Assembly (NCBI GenBank): GCA_947467395.1
Contig: CANIIC010000003.1
Location: 1 to 61,141, forward strand
Reading direction: 5' to 3'
DNA from: Bryobacterales bacterium
Lineage (GTDB): Bacteria > Acidobacteriota > Terriglobia > Bryobacterales > Bryobacteraceae
Length of the DNA: 61,141 bases
In this document: positions 27,324 to 36,628 of the stretch, piece after piece
How the letters are laid out: every line of letters starts with the position of its first letter
How positions within the stretch are numbered: the first letter of the stretch is position 1
Made by a program: the position numbers and the translations under genes
Notes under the pieces: generated by a model
What the model saw: only the letters and a program-made list of their open reading frames with translations
What the model was told of the DNA's origin: nothing
The model's database searches: none

Positions 27324-28025
27324 CTAGTTCACGGTGTCGACAAACACAACCAACTTACCAAGACATACGAGGTAGCGCGCGAAAAGTTCCATCGGGTCTA
27401 CACCCGCTACGTTCTTAGATTCACGTAGGTCCAACAGCGATTCAAGCGCCGACATGTCGGCGCTCAAGGTCTTGGCCAACTGCCGGACCACCTCGCGGCG
27501 ATCTTCGGACGGTGTGACGCCCGCCAGCGTCAGCACGTGACGACCCAGCACGCAAAACGTCGCGACCGATTCCGCGCACAGCCCCAGCAGCCGCGCATCC
27601 TCCGACAACACCGCCGCGCCCTGCGTCCGCAGTCGCAATAATTTGGACCGCAACTCATACTCCACTTGCGTGCGATAGTCGGCATCGCTGACCTTCAGAT
27701 CCGCGATCGGGTCGATGCCGAACAACACCTTCCGGCGATGCTTCATATCGCGAAACTCGATCGGGAAGCTGTCGGCGGAGTTGTAGACTTCTTCCTCGCT
27801 CATCAACAGGGGCGCAGGGTGATTCTGCTCCTGCCACCATTTCAGCACCGGCTCGAAATCGGCGAGTTCCTTGGGCGTGATCTCTTTCACCACGCACAGC
27901 ACGTTGTAGTCCGAGAACTGGTCAGACCAGCCAGGCGTCGCCGCCGCGCCGTACAGCACCACCGAAACCAGGCGTCCGCTGAACGCGCCTTCCAGCCTCG
28001 AAACAAGTTGATTCAGTGCGTCCAT
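27324..28025 (-). CDS. Nucleotidyltransferase-fold protein, catalytic motif incomplete
   Basis: The 233-residue protein has the beginning of a pol-beta-type nucleotidyltransferase domain (VSVVLYGAAATPGWSDQFSDYNVLCVV near 21-46). The usual GS...DxD pair is altered: GA for GS, and D-Y-N for D-x-D. The C-terminal half is helical. It may bind rather than transfer nucleotides. It lies 2 bases downstream of the TPM gene and 25 upstream of lemA in one minus-strand run. Confidence 0.65.
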   Translation of the reverse strand: MDALNQLVSRLEGAFSGRLVSVVLYGAAATPGWSDQFSDYNVLCVVKEITPKELADFEPVLKWWQEQNHPAPLLMSEEEVYNSADSFPIEFRDMKHRRKVLFGIDPIADLKVSDADYRTQVEYELRSKLLRLRTQGAAVLSEDARLLGLCAESVATFCVLGRHVLTLAGVTPSEDRREVVRQLAKTLSADMSALESLLDLRESKNVAGVDPMELFARYLVCLGKLVVFVDTVN

Positions 28026-28027
28026 CG

Positions 28028-28801
28028 TTACCAGTCTCCTGAAGCTCCACCACCGCCGGAACCGCCGCCACCGAAGCCGCCAAACCCACCGCCACCACCG
28101 CCGCCAAAGCCGCCGCCATCCCAGCCACCGCCGCGACGTCGTCCGCCACCCAACATCTGGCCCAGAATCATGCCCGCCACCATGTTGCCCGCGCCGCCAC
28201 CACCACCGCTGCGGCGTCCACCGCCCAGCAGATTCATGACAATCATGAAGATGACAAACGCGATCAGAATGCCGGGGATGCCCTGCTGCTCGCGCCGTTG
28301 CCGCGGAGCAGGCTGACCTTCAATCGTGACGCCCTTAGCCTGTGCGACTTGCTGCCCGAGGATCTGCAGCGCCGTCATCAGCGCACCGCCGTAGTCGCCC
28401 TGCCGTAGAATCGGCCGGATGCTGCGCAGCACGTCGCCCGCATCGCCATCGGTGATCATCGGCTCCAACCCGTAGCCGACCTCAATGCGATTCTTGTGAT
28501 CTTCCACGGCCAGCAGCAGCAACAGACCTTCGTCAGTCTTCTTGTTGCCGATCTTCCACTTTTCGAACAGGCGCACCGCCGCGTCGTCCACCTGGTCGCC
28601 TTCGAGCGACTTCACGGTCACGATGGCGAACTGCGCGCCGGTGGCCCTCTCGACGTTGCCGCAGTAGGTTTCGATGGCCGCGCGCGACTGTGCGTCCAGC
28701 ACACCGGCAAAGTCGTTGACGTAGCCGCTGGGCTCCAGCTTGGAGAGGTCGAGTCCCCACGCCAGAGTGGTCAAGGCCAACGCGAGCAGCGCCTGTTTCA
28801 T
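28028..28801 (-). CDS. TPM domain protein (YgcG-like)
   Basis: The 257-residue protein has a signal peptide (MKQALLALALTTLAWG) and a TPM domain (about 25-150) with GYVNDFAGVLDAQSRAAIE, VKSLEGDQVDDAAVRLFEKWKIGNKKTDEGLLLL and RIEVGYGLEPMITD. A membrane helix (GILIAFVIFMIVMNLL) follows, then a glycine-rich tail. This is the typical architecture of envelope TPM proteins, which frequently neighbour LemA. Confidence 0.9.
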   Translation of the reverse strand: MKQALLALALTTLAWGLDLSKLEPSGYVNDFAGVLDAQSRAAIETYCGNVERATGAQFAIVTVKSLEGDQVDDAAVRLFEKWKIGNKKTDEGLLLLLAVEDHKNRIEVGYGLEPMITDGDAGDVLRSIRPILRQGDYGGALMTALQILGQQVAQAKGVTIEGQPAPRQRREQQGIPGILIAFVIFMIVMNLLGGGRRSGGGGGAGNMVAGMILGQMLGGGRRRGGGWDGGGFGGGGGGGFGGFGGGGSGGGGASGDW

Positions 28802-28812
28802 GAGTCGAATCG

Positions 28813-30129
28813 TTACCAGCCGAGATCCTGCCGCCGCAGTTTGAAGTCACCCAGCGGACCCAGCATCGCCACGGCGATCTGTTTCGGATGGAAGAAGCGC
28901 TGCGCCAGAGCCAGCACTTCCTCGGCGGTCACGCGTTCAATGCGCTCCAGCATCTCGTCCATTGACATGAAGCGCTTAAAGTACGTCTCCTGCCGCGCGA
29001 GATTCGCCATACGCGACGAGGTGCTTTCGAGGCCCAGCACGATGGACCCTTTCAGGTGATCCTTGGCCCGGCGCAGTTCCTCATCGCTGACGCGCGTGGA
29101 AGCCGCCTCATGCAGTTCCTTCGAGATCGACTTGATCACCTTGTCCGCCCAGCGCATCGATGTGCCGGCGTAGATCACCATGCAGCCCGCGTCGCGGTAC
29201 ATCGAAAGTTCGCTGTAGACCGAATACGCCAAGCCCTGCTTCTCGCGAATGTTCTGGAACAGGCGCGAACTCATTCCGCCCCCCAGGATCGCGTTGAGAA
29301 TGTAGCAGGCGAAGCGCGATTCGTCGGACATGGCAATCGACGGCACGCCCACGAACAAGTGGACCTGTTCGACCGACTTCTTGTCTTTGAATACCAGCGA
29401 CGCGTGCGGCTCCGGGACAGCGCTGACCGCACGCTTGCGGCGCGGCTTCAAGTCCCCCAGATGGCCCTCGGCGAGCTCCACCAGTTGCTTGTGCTTCAGG
29501 TTTCCCGCCGCCGTCACCAGTATGTTCGCCGGCGAGTAGATCTGCTTGTAGTAACGCTCAATCGTGTCGCGATCGAAACTGCGAATCGTTTGACGGGTGC
29601 CCAGAATGGAGCGACCCAGTCCATGCCCGCGCCAGAAGTGGCTGCTGAACAGTTCGTGAGCCTGATACTCCGGATTGTCCACTTCCATCTTCAGTTCTTC
29701 GAGGATCACGCCCTTCTCTTTTTCGATGTCCAGCTTGTCGAACAGAGGGTTGCGAACCAGATCGCTGACGATGTCGAAGGCTTCCGGCAGATGTTCGTCG
29801 AGAACCTTTACGTTGTAGCTGACCACTTCTTTCGAAGTGAACGCGTCCAGGCCGCCACCGATGGAATCGACCGAACGGGCGATCTCCTCGGCAGTCCGGT
29901 TCTTGGTCCCCTTAAACACCATGTGTTCGACGAAATGGGAGATCCCGGACTCTGCTACGGTTTCTTCCCGGGAGCCGGTGCCAATCCAGATTCCAACCGA
30001 AACGCTGCGTACGTGCGGCATTCTTTCTGTAACTACGCAGATGCCGTTGGAAAGTTCCTGCCGTTCAATATCCCGGATCTTGGAAAAATGAGCGAGTTTG
30101 GGGTGGGAGCGCTTGGCGAGGGGCCGCAT
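28813..30129 (-). CDS. M16 family zinc metallopeptidase
   Basis: The 438-residue protein has the inverted zinc motif HFVEHMVFKGT (HxxEH) with the downstream Glu in LEELKMEVDNPEYQ, and the second half contains GGGMSSRLFQNIREKQGLAYSVYS, the substrate-channel region. It resembles processing-peptidase-like proteins of Bacteria (PqqL/YmxG type). No signal peptide is evident. It is the first gene of the M16-TPM-nucleotidyltransferase-LemA run. Confidence 0.9.
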   Translation of the reverse strand: MRPLAKRSHPKLAHFSKIRDIERQELSNGICVVTERMPHVRSVSVGIWIGTGSREETVAESGISHFVEHMVFKGTKNRTAEEIARSVDSIGGGLDAFTSKEVVSYNVKVLDEHLPEAFDIVSDLVRNPLFDKLDIEKEKGVILEELKMEVDNPEYQAHELFSSHFWRGHGLGRSILGTRQTIRSFDRDTIERYYKQIYSPANILVTAAGNLKHKQLVELAEGHLGDLKPRRKRAVSAVPEPHASLVFKDKKSVEQVHLFVGVPSIAMSDESRFACYILNAILGGGMSSRLFQNIREKQGLAYSVYSELSMYRDAGCMVIYAGTSMRWADKVIKSISKELHEAASTRVSDEELRRAKDHLKGSIVLGLESTSSRMANLARQETYFKRFMSMDEMLERIERVTAEEVLALAQRFFHPKQIAVAMLGPLGDFKLRRQDLGW

Positions 30130-30212
30130 CTGCCCTTATCATAGCGCCCCCGTCTTTTCGGTTAACGGCTGAGGCTAACGCCTTAGGCGCAAGATGCCGA
30201 TAAACAAGGTGC

Positions 30213-30956
30213 ATGTCTTCAGCCTCAGCGGGAAAATTTCAGGACCACTACGAAGTGCTTGGAGTGGAGCCCAAGGCCAGCATGGATGCCGTCCAACTGG
30301 CTTACGCCCGCCTGTCTGAGAAATTCCACCCGAAGGTCGGCACCACGCCGGACCCCGAAAAGTATGAGGGCATCGTCCTGGCGTTTGAGGTTTTGTCGGA
30401 CCCCGAGCTGCGCAAGGACTTCGACAAGCTGAAGGGCATCGGCGGGGAAGAGAAGCCCAAGTTTAGCGGCCGGGCGTTCTTTGAAGCCTACGGGCGCGAC
30501 GTGGAGTTGCGTGTCGCTCTGTTGTGCCTGCTCTATGACCGCCGCCGCTCGATGCCGTTTACCCCGAGCCTCTCCATGCGCCACATCGAAGCCATGGTGA
30601 TCGCCACGACCGAGGAGATCAACTTCGCGCTGTGGTACCTCAAGATCCGCGACCTGGTGACGCAGGATGACAAGAGCTCACTCCAGATTTCGGCCGATGG
30701 CATGGACTACCTGAAGAACCACCCGCCTTCACCGGATGACGTGCTGCGCTTCATTCGTGTTGAATCAACGCTGGATGGCGCCGGGGCTGGGGCTGTTCCC
30801 ACTCCTGCTGCGGCCGCGCCTGTGTCGGTCGCCGAACCCGCGCCTACCCCCATCCCGGTGCAGCCCGAGGCTCCCGTTCCCAACGCGAACCCGGCCATTG
30901 AGATGTCGGCCGCGCGCATCGGCAACCTGCTGCTGGCTCGCAAGCGTACGAACTAG
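30213..30956 (+). CDS. J-domain-like protein with altered HPD motif
   Basis: The 247-residue protein begins with a J-like domain (HYEVLGVEPKASMDAVQLAYARLSEKFHP, about 12-70), but the HPD tripeptide reads His-Pro-Lys at 39-41, so DnaK stimulation is unlikely. A winged-helix-like segment follows (SLSMRHIEAMVIATTEEINFALWYLKIRDL, about 128-160). Last comes a Pro/Ala-rich linker and a short conserved-looking end, AARIGNLLLARKR. AAGGTG precedes the ATG. Function unknown; possibly a scaffold. It converges on the DUF2103-like gene at CTAG. Confidence 0.7.
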   Translation: MSSASAGKFQDHYEVLGVEPKASMDAVQLAYARLSEKFHPKVGTTPDPEKYEGIVLAFEVLSDPELRKDFDKLKGIGGEEKPKFSGRAFFEAYGRDVELRVALLCLLYDRRRSMPFTPSLSMRHIEAMVIATTEEINFALWYLKIRDLVTQDDKSSLQISADGMDYLKNHPPSPDDVLRFIRVESTLDGAGAGAVPTPAAAAPVSVAEPAPTPIPVQPEAPVPNANPAIEMSAARIGNLLLARKRTN

Positions 30957-31249
30957 CGGGCGTCCCATTTGGCCGTGATCTCGGCCATCGCTTTCTCCGG
31001 GCTCGTCGTGTACACCCAGAACGTCTGCACAGCGTTCGTTCCGCGGACCTGCATCTTCACGCAGCCGCTGGCCGGCGCAAACTTCAGGTGTTCGGCGCCC
31101 ACGCGAATCGGTGTGATCACGCCCAGCGCGATCTTCGTCACCAGAGCACAATCGCGAGCTGCTTCCACCGCGGGCACCGCGCTATCAATGACCGTTGAGT
31201 GCCGGCCGTTGAACTTCGGTCCCTTCAGCAGTCCCTTCGCGTGCGCCAT
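30953..31249 (-). CDS. DUF2103-like small protein
   Basis: The 98-residue protein contains NGRHSTVIDSAVPAVEAA, TKIALGVI and KMQVRGTNAVQTFWVYTTSPEKA. The HST...GVI...R...Q...TT order resembles DUF2103, a putative metal-binding family best known in cyanobacteria; the match is by eye. It is a single gene 9 bases upstream of nothing else on its strand except the TonB receptor end at 31259. Confidence 0.55.
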   Translation of the reverse strand: MAHAKGLLKGPKFNGRHSTVIDSAVPAVEAARDCALVTKIALGVITPIRVGAEHLKFAPASGCVKMQVRGTNAVQTFWVYTTSPEKAMAEITAKWDAR

Positions 31250-31258
31250 CTCTCTATT

Positions 31259-33646
31259 TTAGAAGTAGAGTCTCAGTCGCACACCCACTGTGCGCGGGGC
31301 GACCACGCGCGTGCCGACGAAGATCGACTGGAAGTTGTACAGCGCCGTCTGATTCGTCAGGTTCGCGAAACTCGCACTCACTTCCCAGCGTCGCGAGCCG
31401 AGATGTTCCGGCGGCGCGTAGCCGAACCCGAGGTCCGTAATCGTTCGCGGTCGGACGCGCGCCGTCTTGCCCCCGAGCTTCACGTACGGCAGCAGGTCCG
31501 CATAGTCCGGATCGGCCGCGACATCGGCTGCGCTCGACGGGTTCGCTACCAAGCCACTGTCGTAGCGCACGCTTGGTGCGATCCACCAGCCGCTGTGATG
31601 CGTGTATTGCGTGGTCAGGTAGGCGCTCAGGAACTGATCGTGGTCGATGAGAAACGCTCCCTGGCTCAACGCGTTCACAGCGGAGTTGTCGATGTACAGG
31701 CCTCCGGTGAACGGCGGGTTCGACACGGCGCGCGAGTGCGTCACCGAGAGATTCGCGCTGAATCCGCGCCACGGCAGCAGTGCGATGCGGCCCTCGGCGC
31801 CGTTCACGCGGATGCTCTCGAGCGTGATTGGGAAGATGATGCCCGTGTTCAAGAAGTTGTTGTTGTCCTGCTGATCCACGGCGTTTTTGTGATAGACCGC
31901 GGCGTTCAGGCTCACATGAGAACCCAACGCCTGCTGAACACCGGCTTCGAAGACGTTCTGGCGTTCGGGCCGCAGCGGTGCAACGGTGCCGCCCAGCGTC
32001 TGCGGCACCACCGGCGGCGCGAGCCTCGCTGCATCGCGCGAAGCAGACAGCAGCAGGTTCTCATTCGGCGGCGTCTGGAACGTGCGGTTGTAGCTGAGGC
32101 GGAACACCGTGTTGGTGCGGCGGATCGCGTAGGCTGCGCCGACGCGCGGCTGCCACTGGCTCGCGTTGACCAGGAAGCGATACTGATCGGCACGCAGCCC
32201 CAGGGACAGCGTGAGCCTCCCCAGTCGCAGATTGTCCTGTGCAAACAAACCTCGCAGGGAGCCACCGCGTTTCGCCGTGAAGCGGAACAGCGAGCCTCCG
32301 CGGCTCAGGTCATAGGGCACCAGGTTTGGATTAAAGCCGTCGCCCAGCGGATCATTGAACGTGGGCGACGTGATGCCGAACGTGAAGTCTTCGCTCACCG
32401 GGAAGCGTTGAAAATCGCCACCTGCGCGCAGGTTATGGAGCGACGTAGAGTAGTTCGTATGCGCGCCCAGCGTGACGGTCGTGAGATGGCGCGCTTGGCT
32501 CGCGGTCACCGGCGTATCGCCCGCGCTGGGAACCAGCTTTGAAAGCGCCGTGCGATAGGAAGCGCTCGCGTCGAACGTCGCGTGCGGTGTGAGCGAGCGC
32601 ACCCAACCCAGCGACGTCGACAAGTCACCGAGGCTCTGTCGCTGGTCCTGACGCGCGGCTTGCTGCGAACGCAGGTTTGCGAGTTCGAACCCGGATTGTC
32701 CGGCCATGACGGTGAGACGCAGGGCGTCTTGCGGGCTCGCTTGATAATCGAGGCGCGAGAATCCGCGCTGCGAGTTGCCCCCGTTATGCAGATTGTCCCG
32801 GCCGACCTGATCCAGGAAGCGATGCGTGCGCATCGTCGTTGCCGAACTGCTGTAGCCCCACTTGCCCGCTTCGCCTGTGGCCTGCGTGGTCTGAGTCAAC
32901 ATGTCGAACTGCGCGGCCTCGACGGTAGAGCTTCCCAGGACGCGGCGGCCCACGCCTGCACCGGAACGCGTGGTGATGTTCGCGACGGCTCCCGTTTTGC
33001 CGAAGTACTCGGCTGAGATGTTGCCGGTGAAGAGTTCGATGGTTTGTGCCACTGATGGATCGAGGGTGTTCGCGAAGGCTCCGTTCAACTGATCGGAGAT
33101 CGGCATGCCGTCGATCACGAAGGTCATCTGGTTGTGCGCGCCGCGCGGGTGGATCGCGCCGTTCGCATTTTTGGCGAAGCCGGGGAAGCGCACCAGCGCC
33201 GATTCCAGGCCGCGAGCCCCCGGGCCGCTCACCATGCGGTCCACGTCCTGCTGATTCACCTGTGCGTAGGTGCCGGAGATCTCGGGATCGATCAAGGTCT
33301 GCGCCTCCGCTTCGACGGTTACGGAGGTGCGCGTGCCTTCGATGGCCAGAGTGAGAGTCAGGCTGACGGGAACATTCGACCGCAACGCCACGGCCTGCTG
33401 CACCGACTCAAATCCGGAGTGCTTCACCTGCACATCGTAGCCGCCCAGCGGTAGGTTGGTGAACGAGAAGTCACCATGGGCACTGCTCTGTCGTTCCATG
33501 TGAAACCCAGCCGGGGAGTTCTCCAATACGACAGACGCACCGACTACGGCGGCGCCTGTAGGGTCCGTCACATGGCCGTGCAAGGTTGCTGTCGACTGCG
33601 CGTGCAGGAGTCCAGTTGTAACTACGGCTAGAAGCCAGCTGTTCAT
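31259..33646 (-). CDS. TonB-dependent receptor with carboxypeptidase-regulatory domain
   Basis: The 795-residue protein has a signal peptide (MNSWLLAVVTTGLLHA). A carboxypeptidase-regulatory-like beta-sandwich follows (about 20-105: TLHGHVTDPTGAAVVGASVVL, GDFSFTNLPLGGYDVQVKHSGF). Then come a plug domain (HPRGAHNQMTFVIDGMPISDQ) and a 22-strand-type barrel ending in aromatic Phe (VGVRLRLYF). Acidobacteria carry many such receptors for polymers or metal complexes; the ligand is unknown. The 70 bases upstream are AT-rich and probably hold the promoter. The neighbouring genes are not obviously related. Confidence 0.88.
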   Translation of the reverse strand: MNSWLLAVVTTGLLHAQSTATLHGHVTDPTGAAVVGASVVLENSPAGFHMERQSSAHGDFSFTNLPLGGYDVQVKHSGFESVQQAVALRSNVPVSLTLTLAIEGTRTSVTVEAEAQTLIDPEISGTYAQVNQQDVDRMVSGPGARGLESALVRFPGFAKNANGAIHPRGAHNQMTFVIDGMPISDQLNGAFANTLDPSVAQTIELFTGNISAEYFGKTGAVANITTRSGAGVGRRVLGSSTVEAAQFDMLTQTTQATGEAGKWGYSSSATTMRTHRFLDQVGRDNLHNGGNSQRGFSRLDYQASPQDALRLTVMAGQSGFELANLRSQQAARQDQRQSLGDLSTSLGWVRSLTPHATFDASASYRTALSKLVPSAGDTPVTASQARHLTTVTLGAHTNYSTSLHNLRAGGDFQRFPVSEDFTFGITSPTFNDPLGDGFNPNLVPYDLSRGGSLFRFTAKRGGSLRGLFAQDNLRLGRLTLSLGLRADQYRFLVNASQWQPRVGAAYAIRRTNTVFRLSYNRTFQTPPNENLLLSASRDAARLAPPVVPQTLGGTVAPLRPERQNVFEAGVQQALGSHVSLNAAVYHKNAVDQQDNNNFLNTGIIFPITLESIRVNGAEGRIALLPWRGFSANLSVTHSRAVSNPPFTGGLYIDNSAVNALSQGAFLIDHDQFLSAYLTTQYTHHSGWWIAPSVRYDSGLVANPSSAADVAADPDYADLLPYVKLGGKTARVRPRTITDLGFGYAPPEHLGSRRWEVSASFANLTNQTALYNFQSIFVGTRVVAPRTVGVRLRLYF

Positions 33647-33727
33647 GTAGATTATTAAATCATACTAAACCATAGTTAACATCAGGCAGGCAGAGCTTCG
33701 CCCCGAAGGTTTCCGCGTGGGGCTGGG

Positions 33728-34054
33728 CTAGTGCTTCGAGGGAGGCGGGGCCAGCACCGCCAGGATCACCAGTCGTCCGGGGCCGGTGTTCTTCACGCTG
33801 TGGGCGACATCGCTGGCGGCGAACGCGCCATCGCCCACGCCGAGCGTCTGCCGTTCGTCGCCGATCTGCACAGTGGCCGTTCCTTCCAGTACCATGTACA
33901 GCTTCTCCTGGCCGGCATGCGTGTGCAGCGCGTGTTCCTGGCCCGGTTCGAAGCAGTTCAGGCCTGCCATCATCTGCGTCCCGTGGACCAGCGTGGTCTT
34001 GCCCATTTTGTCTGAGTTGAATACGGCGGTGCCTGCGGCGTTACGAAGGAACAT
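33728..34054 (-). CDS. Cupin domain protein
   Basis: The 108-residue protein (start at 34054; an ATG at 34072 is also possible) is a single cupin barrel. The first motif GQEHALHTHAGQEKLYMVLEG carries two His and a Glu-like position, and the second motif GDGAFAASDVAHSVKNTG carries the last His. These would hold one metal ion. Function unknown. It is divergent from an MFS gene, starting 32 bases away. Confidence 0.82.
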   Translation of the reverse strand: MFLRNAAGTAVFNSDKMGKTTLVHGTQMMAGLNCFEPGQEHALHTHAGQEKLYMVLEGTATVQIGDERQTLGVGDGAFAASDVAHSVKNTGPGRLVILAVLAPPPSKH

Positions 34055-34086
34055 ACGCGTGTATGTCACCATGAAGATGTCCCCGC

Positions 34087-35283
34087 ATGCAAGCTGCGCC
34101 TACTGATCCCGAAGTGTCTCAATCCGAGCCGTCCGGACTCGGCATACAGTTCTGGTCGCTGATCGTCGCCACGTTTCTTGCGTTTCTTGGGATCGGCACT
34201 GTGCTCCCCGGCATGGCGTTGCATGTGCGGCACGACTTGGGCGGCAGCGATCGCACCGTGGGCTTCGTCATCGGAACATTTTCGGTGATTGCGCTCGGTT
34301 CGCGCTTCATCTCCGGTCCACTGGCTGATCGCAAGGGCCGCAAGATCGCGTTTCTCACAGGTCTCGTTGCATGTGGTTGCGCCGGACTCGCGTATTTTCT
34401 GCCGCTCGGCATCTTCGGCATGTATCTTGGACGCGGCATGCGAGGCTTCGGCGAAGCCTGTCTCTATACCGGGGCAGCAGCATGGGCTGTCGAATCCGCG
34501 GGTGTCGAACGCAGCGGGCGAGCGTTGGGCTTCGTCTCCACCGGTATCTGGGGCGGATTCTCCGCCGGACCCGTCATCGGGCAATGGCTGGGGACCTTCG
34601 AGCGCGCCGCCGCCTTGCAGGTGATCGCCGCGATCGCGGCCTTCGCGTTCCTGTGGCGCGTGCCCGAACATTATGTGCCGCATCCTTGGCCCGGCAAACG
34701 CATGTGGATCCCCGGGCACCTCATCCCGTCGGGGCTGGCCGTAGGCTTCGTGAACATTCACTACCCCGTGATGACCGGTTTCCTCATCCTGCACATGGCA
34801 CGCACTGGCGGTCCCGGTCCGCTCGCGTTCTCTGCCTGGGCTGTGATGGTGCTGGTGACGCGCTTCTTCCTGGGTGGCTTGCCGGACCGCTTGCCCGCGT
34901 CGTTGACCTACTACGTTGGCCTTGCGTCGATGGCTGCGGGGCTCGCGATTCTCGCCTTCATTCCCGGACCCACCGTGTCGGTGGCCGCGACGATCCTCAT
35001 CGGATTTGGATTCGCGTTCCCGTGGTCCTCAGTCGCCGCGACCGTGCTGAAGCGTACCGACAGTCACCAGCGTGGATCTACCGTTGGGGTGTTGAGCGCG
35101 TTTGTGGACATGTTCGTCGGTTCAGGCTCGTTCACTGCGGGCATGCTGGCCGATCGTTTCGGCTATAACGCCGCATTCATGCTGGCGTTGGCGGGCATCG
35201 GCGGTGCAGCGATCGTGGGCTTCAAGGTGTTTCAATCGCCTCCCGTGAACACGGGAAGCGCCCCTGCCGGTCTTCGGGGATAA
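34087..35283 (+). CDS. MFS transporter
   Basis: The 398-residue protein has twelve helices and the major facilitator loop GPLADRKGRKIAFL between helices 2 and 3. The second half contains LGGLPDRLPASLTYYVG. No substrate-specific motif is recognised. Divergent cupin and following alginate-export-like porin genes give no clear hint of its cargo. Confidence 0.82.
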   Translation: MQAAPTDPEVSQSEPSGLGIQFWSLIVATFLAFLGIGTVLPGMALHVRHDLGGSDRTVGFVIGTFSVIALGSRFISGPLADRKGRKIAFLTGLVACGCAGLAYFLPLGIFGMYLGRGMRGFGEACLYTGAAAWAVESAGVERSGRALGFVSTGIWGGFSAGPVIGQWLGTFERAAALQVIAAIAAFAFLWRVPEHYVPHPWPGKRMWIPGHLIPSGLAVGFVNIHYPVMTGFLILHMARTGGPGPLAFSAWAVMVLVTRFFLGGLPDRLPASLTYYVGLASMAAGLAILAFIPGPTVSVAATILIGFGFAFPWSSVAATVLKRTDSHQRGSTVGVLSAFVDMFVGSGSFTAGMLADRFGYNAAFMLALAGIGGAAIVGFKVFQSPPVNTGSAPAGLRG

Positions 35284-35344
35284 AACCTCCCGAAATTACA
35301 CCACGTGTTTGCAATCGCGCAAAGTGACCGTAGCATGGGGCTGT

Positions 35345-36628
35345 ATGCGGAACGTTCTGCTCTTTTCTCTTCTGTTCCTTCCCTTAACGTTCGCTCAAAG
35401 TCAGCGCGGCTTGATCGATTCCGAATTGAACCTTCCCAAGTGGCTGGATCTTACGGCGCAATCGCGTTGGCGGGCCGAAGGTCAGCATGATATCGGATTT
35501 CAGCCCGGCAACAATCAGGACTTCCTGCTGCAGCGCCTGCGTGTGGGCCTTGGTATCAAGCCCACCACTTGGCTGCAGGTTTATGCCGAGGCGCAGGATG
35601 CCCGGAGTCCCGGCATTCCGAACTCCACTTCTTCCACGCGGGACACGCTCGATCTGCGGCAGGCATATGTCGATATCGGCAAGGAAGACGCGTGGTGGGA
35701 TGTGAAGGTCGGCCGACAGGCGATCGCGTTCGGCAGTGAGCGTGTCATCGGTGCAAGCGACTGGACCAATCCCGCGCGTGTCTTCGATGCCGTACGGCTC
35801 GGTATTCATCACCACAACGACCGGCTCGACTTGTTCTCGAGTTCCGTCGTCAACTCCAATCACGACGCCTGGGATCATCATACGCAGGGAGACGTGTTGC
35901 ACGGTGCGTATGCGTCGCTAGGTTCTCTGATCCCGAACGCCAAGATTGAACCGTATGTGTTGTTGCGCTTCAGTCCTCGCCTTGCCGTCGCTGGAGCGAG
36001 TGGGCACTACAACAGCGTGACCTACGGCATGCGAGCTGCCGGCACGATCCGCAAGGAGTGGACGTATGAGTTGGAAGCGCTGGGGCAGGGCGGTAGCATC
36101 GGCGGTCAGCAAGTGCGCGCGTGGGGCGGGGAGGCGCAAGTGCGCCGCTTGTTCCCGGAACGGCTGTGGAAGCCGTCGCTCATCGCCGAGTATAACTTCG
36201 CGTCCGGCGACAAGCAGCGCGGCGATGGCAAGGTGAATACGCTCGACCAGCTGTATCCCACCAATCACAGCATCTACGGTATCGCGGACATCATCGGGCG
36301 CCGGAATATGCGCAACTTGCGTGTCGGCGTATGGGCGCAGCCGGAGAAGTGGCTGACAGTGAAGGTCGAAGGCCACGACCTGCGGCTCGCCAGCAAGAAT
36401 GACGCGCTGTACGCTGCGAGCGGTGTGGTCTCCGTCGCGGCCGTTCCCGGCGGAGCCTCGTCGGCGCAGGTTGGCGAGGAACTGGACCTGGTCGGCGAAG
36501 TTCGAGTCTCAAGACACTACAGCATCGGCGCGCAAACCGGTCACCTGTTCGCGGGCCAGTTCCTCCAGCAGAATTCGCCTGGTTCCGGCCGCACGTTCTA
36601 CGCGACGTTCATCGACTTTCGGCTGTAG
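35345..36628 (+). CDS. Alginate-export-like outer-membrane beta-barrel protein
   Basis: Starting at the ATG at 35345 the protein has 427 residues with a signal peptide (MRNVLLFSLLFLPLTFAQ). The body alternates polar and aromatic residues as in porins, with LQRLRVGLGIKPTTWLQVYAEAQDAR, WWDVKVGRQAIAFGSERVIG and the C-terminal strand FYATFIDFRL. This matches the alginate-export (AlgE-type) barrel domain in pattern; actual alginate export is not implied, as no alginate genes are near. Its end overlaps the orphan antitoxin gene by 20 bases. Confidence 0.8.
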   Translation: MRNVLLFSLLFLPLTFAQSQRGLIDSELNLPKWLDLTAQSRWRAEGQHDIGFQPGNNQDFLLQRLRVGLGIKPTTWLQVYAEAQDARSPGIPNSTSSTRDTLDLRQAYVDIGKEDAWWDVKVGRQAIAFGSERVIGASDWTNPARVFDAVRLGIHHHNDRLDLFSSSVVNSNHDAWDHHTQGDVLHGAYASLGSLIPNAKIEPYVLLRFSPRLAVAGASGHYNSVTYGMRAAGTIRKEWTYELEALGQGGSIGGQQVRAWGGEAQVRRLFPERLWKPSLIAEYNFASGDKQRGDGKVNTLDQLYPTNHSIYGIADIIGRRNMRNLRVGVWAQPEKWLTVKVEGHDLRLASKNDALYAASGVVSVAAVPGGASSAQVGEELDLVGEVRVSRHYSIGAQTGHLFAGQFLQQNSPGSGRTFYATFIDFRL

